From assembly GCA_001730095.1 (NCBI GenBank), contig MDLF01000001.1, positions 9,904 through 68,576 of the forward strand: a DNA stretch of 58,673 nucleotides, read 5' to 3'. Numbering within the stretch: position 1 is the first letter of the stretch; the number at the start of each line of letters is the position of its first letter. Origin of the DNA: Rhodobacteraceae bacterium (ex Bugula neritina AB1) (lineage in GTDB: Bacteria > Pseudomonadota > Alphaproteobacteria > Rhodobacterales > Rhodobacteraceae). Shown piece after piece: positions 18,601-26,333 of the stretch. Position numbers and translations under genes: made by a program. The notes under the pieces were generated by a model that did no database searches, was not told the DNA's origin, and was given only the letters and a program-made list of their open reading frames with translations.

Positions 18601-19431
18601 GCTTTCGCCGTCAAAACGGGCGGTGCCTTTGCGGTCCTCAAAGGTGTAATTGATCTGGGCCAGTTCACCCAGCGTGACCACACGGTCGCCGTTGGTCTTG
18701 ATCGGCAGCGCGTAGATATCCTGAACGTCATCAAAGGAAGAGGGGATCTTGACCGAGAACGTGCCCTGGCTTGTTTCCACCTCGCCCGCCGCGATCAGCT
18801 GGTTGTTGTTCTGCACAACATTGATCAGCTCCAGTGCGGTGACATTGTAGGCCTCCAGGCGCAGCGGGTCGATAACCACTTCGACCATTTCATCGCGGTT
18901 GCCGGCAATGCCGGCCTCCAGCACCGAATCCAGTGCTTCAAATTCGTCCTGAAGATCCTTGGCCAGGCGGGCCATGGTGCGTTCGGGGACGGCACCCGTC
19001 AGGTTGACGATGACGATGGGGAATTCCGAGAAGTTGATCTCGGTGATGGTGTATTGCTCAGCGCCGCTGGGGAAGTCGGCCTGTGCGGTGTTCATCGCAT
19101 CGCGCACATCGGCGATGGTGGCGCTTTTGTCCCAGCCGAAATCGAATTCCAGCAGCAGGCCGGCATAGTTTTCGGCCGCAGTTGCGGTCATCTTGTCCAG
19201 CCCGTCGAGATCCGCCATCTCGGTTTCCATCGGCTTGATCAGAAGGCTTTCGCTGTCGGTTGCCGAAATGCCGGGGAACTCGACCGACACATGCAGCATC
19301 GGGATGTCGATGTCCGGCTCGCCCTCTTTGGGCAGCATGGAATAGGCAAAGCCGCCGACAAGCAGCGAAATTGCGATGAATGCCAGGACCATCCGGGCGC
19401 GGTCGGCGGCCCAATCGACGATGCCAATCAC
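15619..19431 (-). CDS. RND efflux permease, long form (1270 residues)
   Basis: An inner-membrane RND pump subunit driven by protons. The N-terminal half has the expected first helix (ARMVLAFIAISLLVGGFAY), then a porter domain, then TM2-6. TM4 carries GMLVDGAIVVVEYADK, keeping the first of the two acidic residues of AcrB (D407 position) while the second is glycine. The C-terminal half repeats the pattern (GTGIVALAGIVVNNNIVLID). Length exceeds the usual ~1040 residues: an insertion of about 90 hydrophobic residues follows TM6 (WWLRALIVPVPMFGMFVGAM and FGALLIGATLFIASGFAASI), and a basic then acidic tail of about 90 residues ends the protein. Its ATG overlaps the adaptor gene's stop (ATGA). Confidence 0.9.
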   Translation of the reverse strand: MIGIVDWAADRARMVLAFIAISLLVGGFAYSMLPKEGEPDIDIPMLHVSVEFPGISATDSESLLIKPMETEMADLDGLDKMTATAAENYAGLLLEFDFGWDKSATIADVRDAMNTAQADFPSGAEQYTITEINFSEFPIVIVNLTGAVPERTMARLAKDLQDEFEALDSVLEAGIAGNRDEMVEVVIDPLRLEAYNVTALELINVVQNNNQLIAAGEVETSQGTFSVKIPSSFDDVQDIYALPIKTNGDRVVTLGELAQINYTFEDRKGTARFDGESTLALQVVKRKGFNLIDTVDQVKATLADAQENWPEELQAAVTVGTSNDQSRVVGSMVRQLEGSVLTAVALVMIVILSALGSRAAMLVGFAIPTSFLLCFAFLAVMGVTISNMVMFGLILAVGMLVDGAIVVVEYADKRIKEGTGPMHAYVEAAQRMFWPVVSSTATTLCAFLPMLFWPGVPGEFMGMLPVTMIFVLSASLLVALVYLPVVGGVSGRLSRVFEGASQVLRMILPWWLRALIVPVPMFGMFVGAMQMLNPEYILPAGSEGFGALLIGATLFIASGFAASITLGAAKIQRAEKEVAPGYRHSAFGHFIKFITGNPVMPVVTIVAVAFSISSVFGYFGENNNGVEFFVDTEPEQATAHVRARGNISLHEKDQMVRQAEDIIMAHPAVVNVFSFAGEGGLNTGGPGGGDGPSDSIGQIQFEIIPWENRPTQTETWFYGLLTREVTATEFDGNTVLDELNAELSKLPGYEVEVKPLEQGPGQGKPVHLRVRGDNWADLTAAAETARAQFDATPGLTLIEDSLPLPGIDWQIDVDVAKAGRYGADVATVGAMVQLVTRGVLLGDMRPEASDEEIDIRVRLPEEDRVLSTLDTLKVRTGEGLVPLSNFITRTPVPKLAMINRVDQERFYDVKADVVPGLSKAQTEDPETGELSDLALIKEVAAGAAPQGAVVTTAAGAQMEVVQLSDGVSAEDLQTALDNGAKTSPVNPNERILYLTEWLETNPLPAGISWEWTGDQEEQAESGAFLMNAFAGALGLMFVILLAQFNSFYNSVLVLLAVVLSTTGVLIGMLVMDQSFSIIMTGTGIVALAGIVVNNNIVLIDTYQEYSKHMPRIEAIIRTAEARIRPVLLTTITTMAGLTPMMFGLSLDFINGGYSIDSPTALWWKQLATAVVFGLGVATVLTLVVTPSLLAIRVWFSTYMLALGRLLARITRGRSSRIARDTKLFKKARQLPTTEIQWVEDSPPKADKAQAEEEDDNPQPPAPSNRLQAAE

Positions 19432-20543
19432 TGTTCAGTCTCCCGGTAGGTGGCCGCAACGGCGACGCCTTCGGTCACGAAATCCTGTCCCACCACGATC
19501 ACATCCGCGGTTTCAGGCAGCCCGTCCAGCCAGACGCCATCCGCCTCATCCCGCAGAAGCTTCACGGGGTAGAATACCACGGTGCTGTCGGATCCGACAA
19601 CACGCACACCCAGTTGACCCTGGTTGTTCAGTGTCAGCGCCGATTGCGGCAGCTTGTGCGCCAGCGAGCCGGCCGAAGAAATGGCGATATCGGCAGTCTG
19701 ACCATCACGGATGCTCAGGTCCGGATTGGGAACGGTGATCTCAACCTCAAAGGTGCGGGTGGCGGGGTCGGCAGACCGGCTGAGGAAAGTGACCTTGCCC
19801 TGAACCTCCTGGCCGTTGGACAACTGGGCGCCTGCACTGGCACCCAGCGTTACTTTGTTGACTTCCGCTTCCGGCACGTAGCCGACCAGCTTGATGGTAT
19901 CCAGCTGAATCACCGTGCTGCACAGGCTGCCGGGTTGCAGCAGGCTGCCAAGCTCGGCGGTGTCGCTTTCCAGCAAGCCGTCAAAAGGCGCGGTGATTGT
20001 CAGATGGCTGATTTCACGTTCGGCGGTTGCAACCGCAGCCTGGGCCGATCGCTCAGCCGCCTCTGCAGAGGCCAGCCGGGTTTCAGAGGCATAGCCGCCC
20101 TTGGACAGTTTAGACGCGGCGGTCAGGTTGATCTTGGCCTCTTTCAGCTGCGCCTGGGCCTGGAGCAGCATCGACGGACGGGTCCCGGGATCAAGCTCGC
20201 ACAGCAGATCGCCCTTTTGGACATGAGACCCCTTGCGCAGAGGATCGGAGATCACGGTGGAGGTGGTTTCGGCCCGCACTTCAACCTGGCGGATGGCCTG
20301 GGTCTGGCCGCGCAGAATGACCGCGTTGCCGATGCTGCGGGCCTTGCTGTGCACGGCCACGACGCCGACGCGCGATTCTGCTGCATCTGCCAGTTGCTGC
20401 CCGTCGGCGGTTGCAGGGGTGGCCTGCTCAGCTTCTGGTGCATCCTCGCCGCGGGCGAAGGCCATCAGGTCATCACGCTCAATAACCACCATGTACAGGC
20501 TGGCAGTTACCGCCACTGCGGTCAGTATCGGTACAATGCGCAT
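19428..20543 (-). CDS. RND efflux periplasmic adaptor (membrane fusion protein)
   Basis: A 371-residue HlyD/AcrA-type adaptor. A signal-anchor helix (IVPILTAVAVTASLYMVVIE) opens the protein. The lipoyl-like half-motifs are GSHVQKGDLLCELDPGTR and LTITAPFDGLLESDTAELGS, on either side of an alpha-hairpin rich in Ala, Glu and Lys (about residues 125-190). Beta-barrel and membrane-proximal domains follow. AGGAAAG lies upstream of the ATG. It is co-transcribed with the permease; no outer-membrane TolC-like gene is nearby, so the exit duct must be encoded elsewhere. Confidence 0.9.
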   Translation of the reverse strand: MRIVPILTAVAVTASLYMVVIERDDLMAFARGEDAPEAEQATPATADGQQLADAAESRVGVVAVHSKARSIGNAVILRGQTQAIRQVEVRAETTSTVISDPLRKGSHVQKGDLLCELDPGTRPSMLLQAQAQLKEAKINLTAASKLSKGGYASETRLASAEAAERSAQAAVATAEREISHLTITAPFDGLLESDTAELGSLLQPGSLCSTVIQLDTIKLVGYVPEAEVNKVTLGASAGAQLSNGQEVQGKVTFLSRSADPATRTFEVEITVPNPDLSIRDGQTADIAISSAGSLAHKLPQSALTLNNQGQLGVRVVGSDSTVVFYPVKLLRDEADGVWLDGLPETADVIVVGQDFVTEGVAVAATYRETEQ

Positions 20544-20663
20544 CTTGGGCTTTCCTGTTCTCTGTCTTTATCCCTGTGCGGACTGGCTCATTGGGGGTGC
20601 GGATGGCCTGTTCACAGCGGGAGTCGCGGGTATGTGATAAGGTTGATATACGAGATGTCCAAT

Positions 20664-20681
20664 CTAAACTAAGTGGTTTAG
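20664..20681. promoter_or_regulatory. Operator-like inverted repeat upstream of the RND operon
   Basis: CTAAAC and GTTTAG are separated by TAAGTG, and a second overlapping pair, AACTAA/TTAGTT, shares the same region. The size and spacing resemble TetR/AcrR-family operators. It lies in the 285-base divergent gap, 120 bases from the adaptor ATG and 150 from the rightward TPR gene. No regulator gene is adjacent. Confidence 0.45.
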
Positions 20682-20828
20682 TTCACATTTCTTGCTTTTC
20701 TGATCGAATTGGCAAAGTTTCTGGTGCAAACGGGCCACTTGGCTTGGCCTTTGAGCCGGGGTAAGAGGGGCGCAACGCATTCAAAACCGGTTCGGGCCTT
20801 GCCCGGGCTGCGCATATCAGGGGCTTTC

Positions 20829-21500
20829 ATGAGCGATACCGACAGTTTTATCGACGAGGTGACCGAAGAGGTTCGCCGTGACAGGCTTTACGTGATGCTG
20901 AAACGCTATGGCTGGATTGGCGGGCTTGCGGTGGCGCTGATCGTCGGCGGTGCTGCGTTTCGCGAATACACCAAGGCCAAAGATCTGGCTGCCGCCGAAA
21001 AGCTTGGCGATGAAATTACGGCAGCGCTGGAAATCGACGGCAGCGAAGCACAGGCCACGGCGCTGGCGGCTGTCTCGGCAGAGAGCGCCGGCGGTGCGGC
21101 TGTTTTGAACATGCTGGAAGCGGGCGCTTTGGCGGAGGCTGGCAAGACGGCAGAAGCGGTTGCCCGGCTTGAGGCAGTTGCAGTCGATGGCGATCTGCCG
21201 TTGATCTACAGGAGCATTGCCAGCTTCAAGGCGCTGGCCCTGCAGGCTGACAGTCTGAGCGCCGCTGACCGTCGTGTCCAATATGAGGCGCTGGCCCAGC
21301 CGGGTGCGCCGCTGGCGCTGCTGGCGGCGGAACAATTGGCGCTGCTGGATGTCGAAGAAGGCAATACGGAAGCAGCGGTAAACCGGCTCCGGGACATCGT
21401 CGCGGATGCAACCGTCAGCGCAGACTTGAAAGAACGCGCGTCTCAGGTGATTGTGGCGCTTGGCGGCTCGGTCAACGGGGACGCTGCGCCGGAGGGGTAA
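20829..21500 (+). CDS. YfgM-like single-pass TPR protein
   Basis: A 223-residue protein starting MSDTDSFIDEVTEEVRRDR. Residues about 28-45 form one membrane helix (GWIGGLAVALIVGGAAF); the rest is an alpha-helical, alanine-rich periplasmic repeat region ending before residue 223. This layout and the position directly before bamB and der match YfgM/TPR_21 proteins, which in E. coli associate with the SecYEG-PpiD complex and help periplasmic protein biogenesis. It ends 54 bases before bamB and is probably co-transcribed. Confidence 0.8.
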   Translation: MSDTDSFIDEVTEEVRRDRLYVMLKRYGWIGGLAVALIVGGAAFREYTKAKDLAAAEKLGDEITAALEIDGSEAQATALAAVSAESAGGAAVLNMLEAGALAEAGKTAEAVARLEAVAVDGDLPLIYRSIASFKALALQADSLSAADRRVQYEALAQPGAPLALLAAEQLALLDVEEGNTEAAVNRLRDIVADATVSADLKERASQVIVALGGSVNGDAAPEG

Positions 21501-21554
21501 GGGCGCGCCGCAGATGGGATCTTGCGGTATAAGAACGGCAGACAGGGCAGGGCA

Positions 21555-22877
21555 ATGACATTATTCAAATCTTTCACCCGGGCACGGGTTCTTCTTTGCA
21601 CCACCGCAGCTGTGGCCGTTCTGGCTGCCTGTACGGAAGAGGAACCGATTCTGCGCGGCGAGCGCGAGGACATCCGGCCGGACCTGGCGGTGGAGACCGT
21701 CAATCAATCCCGCGCCATTTCCCTGCCCAAGCAGGTTGCCAATTCCAGTTGGGAACAGGGGCATGGGGCCGAGGCCGGGCGCACGTCGCACCCGGCACTG
21801 GCCGCCGCGCCGCAGCGCATTTGGTCGGCTGCCATCGGGTCCGGCGACAGCCGTCGCCAGCGCATCACGGCGACCCCGGTTGTCGGGGGCGGGCGCATCT
21901 ACACGCTGGACAGCGCGGCCAGAGTTTCAGCGGTTTCGCCACAGGGCCAGGTTCTGTGGCAAAGTGAACTGCTCCCGTCGACTGATGGCGAAGGTCAGGC
22001 GACCGGCGGCGGTTTGGCTTACCATGATGGTGTTCTTTACATCTCCTCGGGTTTCGGGGTGCTGACTGCGCTGAACGCGTCTGACGGCAATCTGGTCTGG
22101 CGGCAGGAACTGGAGGCGACGGGCTCTGGCCAGCCGCGCGTCAGCGGTGGTCTGGTGTATCTGGTCGCAGGTGATGACACCGGCTGGGCGGTGAATGCCA
22201 AGGATGGCCGCATCGCCTGGCAGATCAATGCATCGCCGTCACCGGCCAACGTGCTGGGGGCACCGGCGCCGGTTGTGACCAGCGACCTGGCCGTCTTTGC
22301 CTTTGGGTCCGGCGATCTGATTGCCACGTTCCGCCGCGGCGGCCTGCGCCGCTGGAGCGCCTCGGTTTCCGGGCAGCGCACCGGGCAGACTTTGTCGCGG
22401 ATCAGTGATGTGACAGGCGCGCCGGTTGTGTCCGGCAACCGGCTTTATGCCGGCAACAACTCTGGCCGCACCGTTGCGATCGACATGGAAACCGGCGACC
22501 GGCTGTGGACGGCACGCGAAGGCGCATCGGGCACGGCCTGGCCTGCGGGAGGCAGCCTGTTTCAGGTCAGCGACCTGAACCAGCTGCTGCGGCTGGATAC
22601 CAGCACCGGCGAGGTGATCTGGGCTGTCGACCTGCCGGGCTATGTGAAAGACAAGCCTCGCAAGCGCGGCCAGATCCATGTGCATCACGGCCCCGTCGTT
22701 GCTGGCGGGCAGGTGGTTGTCGCTTCCAATGATGGGCTGTTGCGTTTCTTCAATCCGCAAGATGGCAGCCTGACCCGCACCGCCGAAGTGCCGGGCGGCG
22801 CCACCACCGCGCCTGTCATTGCCGGCACTACGCTGTATGTGGTTTCCACCAAGGGCGATTTGCTGGCATATAGGTGA
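21555..22877 (+). CDS. bamB: Outer-membrane assembly lipoprotein BamB
   Basis: A 440-residue PQQ-like beta-propeller lipoprotein. The ATG at 21555 gives a signal peptide with lipobox VLAAC, the lipidated cysteine being residue 26. Repeated blade motifs follow (RIYTLDSAARVSAVSPQGQV, GVLTALNASDGNLVWRQEL, GRTVAIDMETGDRLW, LLRLDTSTGEVIWAVDL). BamB is a partner of BamA in folding outer-membrane proteins. It is followed 72 bases later by der, the usual gene order. Confidence 0.9.
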   Translation: MTLFKSFTRARVLLCTTAAVAVLAACTEEEPILRGEREDIRPDLAVETVNQSRAISLPKQVANSSWEQGHGAEAGRTSHPALAAAPQRIWSAAIGSGDSRRQRITATPVVGGGRIYTLDSAARVSAVSPQGQVLWQSELLPSTDGEGQATGGGLAYHDGVLYISSGFGVLTALNASDGNLVWRQELEATGSGQPRVSGGLVYLVAGDDTGWAVNAKDGRIAWQINASPSPANVLGAPAPVVTSDLAVFAFGSGDLIATFRRGGLRRWSASVSGQRTGQTLSRISDVTGAPVVSGNRLYAGNNSGRTVAIDMETGDRLWTAREGASGTAWPAGGSLFQVSDLNQLLRLDTSTGEVIWAVDLPGYVKDKPRKRGQIHVHHGPVVAGGQVVVASNDGLLRFFNPQDGSLTRTAEVPGGATTAPVIAGTTLYVVSTKGDLLAYR

Positions 22878-22949
22878 CCGGTGTTTCCGGGTGGCGGTTG
22901 CCGCCCGGATGCGTTATGAGCCGCGTCTGAATCGCAGAAAGCTGGTCTG

Positions 22950-24413
22950 ATGTCTTTTACCCTCGCCATCGTGGGCCGCCCCAATGTGGGCAAGTCCACC
23001 CTGTTCAACCGCCTCGTGGGCAAGAAACTGGCTTTGGTCGATGACCAGCCGGGTGTGACACGCGACCTGCGCGAAGGCGCGGCGCGGTTGGGGGATCTGC
23101 GATTTACGGTGATCGATACCGCAGGTCTGGAGGACGCCACCGACAATTCGCTGGAAGGGCGCATGCGACGCCTGACCGAGCGGGCGGTGGATATGGCCGA
23201 CATCTGCCTGTTCATGATCGACGCGCGCACCGGTGTCACGCCGACGGATGAAGTCTTTGCTGATATTCTGCGCCGCAAGTCCGCCCATGTGATCCTGGCC
23301 GCCAACAAGGCCGAGGGCAACGCAGCCGAGGCAGGTGTGCTGGAAGCCTATGGGCTGGGACTGGGCGAGCCGCTGCGGCTGTCGGGCGAACACGGCGAGG
23401 GGATGCCGGATCTCTATGGCATCCTGCAGCCGCTGGCGGAAAAATTCGAGGCTGAAGCCGTCGATCACGCGCCGGTCACGGATGTCGAGGTCTATGAGGA
23501 AATCGGCGAGGATGAGGAAGAGGTTGTCCCTGTTCCCACCGACGCCAAGCCGCTGCAGGTGGCTGTTGTTGGCCGCCCGAATGCAGGCAAATCCACTCTG
23601 ATCAACAGGATTCTGGGCGAGGAGCGTCTGCTGACCGGACCAGAAGCCGGGATCACCCGCGATGCGATCTCGCTGAAGATCAACTGGAAAGACACGCCCA
23701 TGCGCGTGTTTGACACAGCAGGCATGCGCAAAAAGGCCAAGGTGCAGGAAAAACTGGAAAAGCTTTCCGTTTCCGATGGCCTGCGCGCGGTCAAGTTCGC
23801 CGAAGTTGTGGTGGTGCTGTTGGATGCCAGCATCCCGTTCGAACAGCAGGATCTGCGGATTGCCGATCTGGCAGAACGGGAAGGCCGCGCGGTGGTGGTG
23901 GCGGTCAACAAATGGGATTCCGAAGAGCACAAGCAGGAAAAGCTGCGCGATCTCAAGGAAGCCTTCGGCCGCCTGCTGCCGCAATTGCGCGGCGCGCCGC
24001 TGGTGACTGTGTCCGCCAAGACCGGCAAGGGGCTGGACCGGCTGCATGAAGCCATTATGCGGGCCTATACTGTCTGGAACCGCCGGGTTCCGACAGCTGC
24101 GCTGAACCGCTGGCTGGTTGGCATGCTGGAACAGCACCCGCCGCCAGCACCGCAGGGCAGGCGGATCAAATTGCGCTACATGACGCAGGCCAAGAGCCGC
24201 CCGCCTGGGTTCGTGGTCATGTGTTCACATCCGGACAAGCTGCCGGACAGCTATAACCGGTATCTGGTCAACGGGCTGCGCGAAGATTTTGACATGCCCG
24301 GCACGCCGATCCGGCTATTCATGCGCGGGCAGGGGGATAAGAACCCCTATAAGGGCAAGCGGGCCAAAAACGCGGGCGCGCTGGAAAAGCACCTGAAGAA
24401 GCGCGGCAGCTGA
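22950..24413 (+). CDS. der: Ribosome-assembly GTPase Der (EngA)
   Basis: A 487-residue protein with the tandem GTPase domains specific to Der. The first P-loop is GRPNVGKST at residues 8-16 with DTAGLED as G3; the second is GRPNAGKST near residue 209 with [10 protein letters not shown] as G3 and NKWD as G4. A C-terminal KH-like domain ends the protein ([40 protein letters not shown]). It acts in maturation of the 50S subunit. The first GTPase unit has NKAEG where most have NKxD. Confidence 0.97.
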   Translation: MSFTLAIVGRPNVGKSTLFNRLVGKKLALVDDQPGVTRDLREGAARLGDLRFTVIDTAGLEDATDNSLEGRMRRLTERAVDMADICLFMIDARTGVTPTDEVFADILRRKSAHVILAANKAEGNAAEAGVLEAYGLGLGEPLRLSGEHGEGMPDLYGILQPLAEKFEAEAVDHAPVTDVEVYEEIGEDEEEVVPVPTDAKPLQVAVVGRPNAGKSTLINRILGEERLLTGPEAGITRDAISLKINWKDTPMRVFDTAGMRKKAKVQEKLEKLSVSDGLRAVKFAEVVVVLLDASIPFEQQDLRIADLAEREGRAVVVAVNKWDSEEHKQEKLRDLKEAFGRLLPQLRGAPLVTVSAKTGKGLDRLHEAIMRAYTVWNRRVPTAALNRWLVGMLEQHPPPAPQGRRIKLRYMTQAKSRPPGFVVMCSHPDKLPDSYNRYLVNGLREDFDMPGTPIRLFMRGQGDKNPYKGKRAKNAGALEKHLKKRGS

Positions 24414-24739
24414 GCGGCTCGTGGCGGTTCGGGGCGCATGCTCCCGCCCGGCCTGCAGCATTCACAGAATACTTTGGCCCGTTGGGCCCGGCGCCGCTCC
24501 AAGGAGCGGCGCCTTTGCGTTGCACGCCATCTTCTTCTGTGGTTTCGGCGGGCTTTCGCCGGGCGGCGGCCACTGTAGGGCGTTTGTTCCATCGGGCGTG
24601 TCCGGATGGTAACCCTAGGGTTGAGGATCTGGTCCTCTGCCGCCTTGCCTTTGGCCAAGTCGGATATATCTGAGAATGACATTGGATGGGCTGCGTCTTG
24701 TTCGCCTGTCACTCAAATCGTGCATTGACGGAAGAATTC
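24414..24739. other. Gene-free stretch with a hairpin
   Basis: The 326 bases between der and the desaturase gene hold one strong hairpin (24490-24513) and the upstream region of the desaturase. I see no convincing reading frame. Confidence 0.5.
24490..24516 (+). terminator. GC-rich hairpin after der (copy 1 of a hairpin family)
   Basis: GGCGCCGCTCC pairs with GGAGCGGCGCC around AA, followed by TTT only, 77 bases after the der stop. It may end the bamB-der transcript. The same frame, with compensating changes, recurs at 45030-45053. Confidence 0.6.
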
Positions 24740-25693
24740 ATGGATCTGAGGGCACACACGCGCAAATACACAGTGAAGGACAACCGGCTGGCATCGCTGA
24801 GCTATTTTGGCACGTTTGCAGTCTATTTCCTGTCGCTGTATCTGGCCATCATCCACATCGACCGCTGGTATGTGATGCTGCCGGCGGGGGGTGTCTTTGC
24901 TTTTGCTGCTGTGCGGCTTTATGTGCTGCAACACGACACTGGCCATCATTCGCTGTTCGAAACCCGGTTTCAAAATGAGATCGCGGGTCACGTTCTGTCC
25001 CCTTTTACCTTTGCGCCCTTTGAGGTGATGAAGCAGAACCACAATCTGCATCATTCAAACATCGGCAATCTGGAGCACCGTGAAACTGGTGAGATCCACA
25101 CGATGACGTTGCGGGAGTGGCACGCCGCCGGGGTCTGGGAAAGGCTGGGCTACCGGCTTTATCGCAACCCGTTTGTGCTGGTGCCGCTGGGCTCTGCCTT
25201 TACCTATTTTATTCGCTACCGCTGGCCCAAGAACACGGTTCATTTCGGCATCTGGGGTGTGGTCCTGCACAATCTGGTAATCGCGGCCCTGTTGATGCTG
25301 CTGTACTGGATGGCGGGGATGACGGGGATCTGGGTGTGGCTGGCGTTTTCCTTTTTGGGCGGCATGATCGGTGTGTTTCTGGTCTATCTGCAGCATAATT
25401 TCGAGGACACCTACTGGGACCGCCGCCCCGAGCTCAATCCGCAGGTGGCGGCGCTGCAGGGGTCGTCCTGTTTGGATTTCGGCTGGTTGTTTGACATGGC
25501 CGTCGCCAATATCACCCTGCATGACATTCACCATTACAACGCTCGTATCCCGTCCTACCGGCTGCGTCAGTGCCATTACAGCCTGCCACCGGAACTGGGG
25601 CTGCGGCGGATCAAGTTTTCAGAAGCGCTGCGGGCGCTGACCCTGAAGCTTTGGGATGAAGAGAAGAAATGCCTGGTGCCCTTTCCAGCATAG
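24740..25693 (+). CDS. Membrane fatty acid desaturase
   Basis: A 317-residue integral membrane di-iron desaturase. Three histidine boxes are present: HDTGHH (about residues 76-81), HNLHH (about 112-116) and HDIHHYN (about 261-267), set between four or more hydrophobic helices (SYFGTFAVYFLSLYLAIIHI, WVWLAFSFLGGMIGVFLVYL). The ATG at 24740 has GGAAGA just upstream. The protein resembles the DesK/omega-type group, although the electron donor and the acyl substrate (lipid or a carotenoid/amide relative) cannot be told from sequence. Confidence 0.85.
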   Translation: MDLRAHTRKYTVKDNRLASLSYFGTFAVYFLSLYLAIIHIDRWYVMLPAGGVFAFAAVRLYVLQHDTGHHSLFETRFQNEIAGHVLSPFTFAPFEVMKQNHNLHHSNIGNLEHRETGEIHTMTLREWHAAGVWERLGYRLYRNPFVLVPLGSAFTYFIRYRWPKNTVHFGIWGVVLHNLVIAALLMLLYWMAGMTGIWVWLAFSFLGGMIGVFLVYLQHNFEDTYWDRRPELNPQVAALQGSSCLDFGWLFDMAVANITLHDIHHYNARIPSYRLRQCHYSLPPELGLRRIKFSEALRALTLKLWDEEKKCLVPFPA

Positions 25694-25753
25694 ATGTTTC
25701 CTGCAAGGATTGCCGGGCAAACAGACGGGCAAGCAAAGGAGGCTGATAACGGC

Positions 25754-26224
25754 ATGACAGCGATTTCAAAATTGCGGGGCGTGGGGCCGGCATTGTCCCG
25801 GATCCTTGAGGAAAACGGTGTGCATTCCGTTGAGGCGCTTGCCGGAATGGAGGAGCTGCAGCTGCGCAGCATTCCCGGGATTGGCGCTGGCCGGGCCGGT
25901 CTGCTGCTGGATGCAGCACGGGCCTACAACGGGTCCGCAGTGCCTGAGTGCAACGATCTGAATGCCCGGCTTGCAGCGGCGGAAGCCGCGCTTCAGGCGG
26001 CTGAAGAAAGGGCTGCCAAGGCACAGAACAAGGCCAGAAAAGCCAAACGTCAGGCCGCGCAGCTGATGGAGGAGTTCGCGGAGGCCAAGGTCAAGGCCAG
26101 GAAAAAGGCCAAGAAGGTCAAAGCCAAAGCCAGGAAAGCCATAGAAAAGGAAAAGGCGAAGGCAAAGGCGATCTTGGCAGGCGAAGGCGCTGAAAAGAAG
26201 AAGAAGCCGAAAAAGCGGGCATAG
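25754..26224 (+). CDS. Helix-hairpin-helix protein with a histone-H1-like lysine/alanine tail
   Basis: A 156-residue protein. Residues 1-57 form a helix-hairpin-helix domain with two hairpin signatures (KLRGVGPALSRILEENGV and RSIPGIGAGRAGLLLDAARA). Residues about 68-140 are a predicted long coiled coil (LAAAEAALQAAEERAAKAQN), and the final 60 residues are packed with Lys, Ala and Arg (KARKKAKKVKAKARKAIEKE, KKKKPKKRA), like bacterial histone-H1-like proteins. Non-specific DNA or RNA binding is a strong inference. AGGAGG lies 11 bases before the ATG at 25754. It stands alone and is followed by a terminator. Confidence 0.75.
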   Translation: MTAISKLRGVGPALSRILEENGVHSVEALAGMEELQLRSIPGIGAGRAGLLLDAARAYNGSAVPECNDLNARLAAAEAALQAAEERAAKAQNKARKAKRQAAQLMEEFAEAKVKARKKAKKVKAKARKAIEKEKAKAKAILAGEGAEKKKKPKKRA

Positions 26225-26242
26225 CTTGCTGTCTTAGGCATG

Positions 26243-26280
26243 AAAACCGGCAGCAGTCTGCGCCGGTTTTCTGTTTTCTG
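26243..26280 (+). terminator. Intrinsic terminator after the H1-tail gene
   Basis: AAAACCGGC pairs with GCCGGTTTT around a 10-base loop and is followed by CTGTTTTCTG, 19 bases after the stop. Confidence 0.8.
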
Positions 26281-26333
26281 GCCCGTAGTTGGAACAGGCC
26301 CGTAGTCTGGATCAGGTCCGTACTTTGGATCAG
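26281..26333. repeat. Three-unit imperfect tandem repeat
   Basis: Units are GCCCGTAGTTGGAACAG, GCCCGTAGTCTGGATCAG and GTCCGTACTTTGGATCAG (17, 18, 18 bases). The third unit contains the serS stop codon. Confidence 0.75.

Noticed and set aside
17926-19449. 507-codon rightward frame opposite the RND permease
   Set aside because: His/Arg/Asp-rich antisense shadow of a conserved gene.
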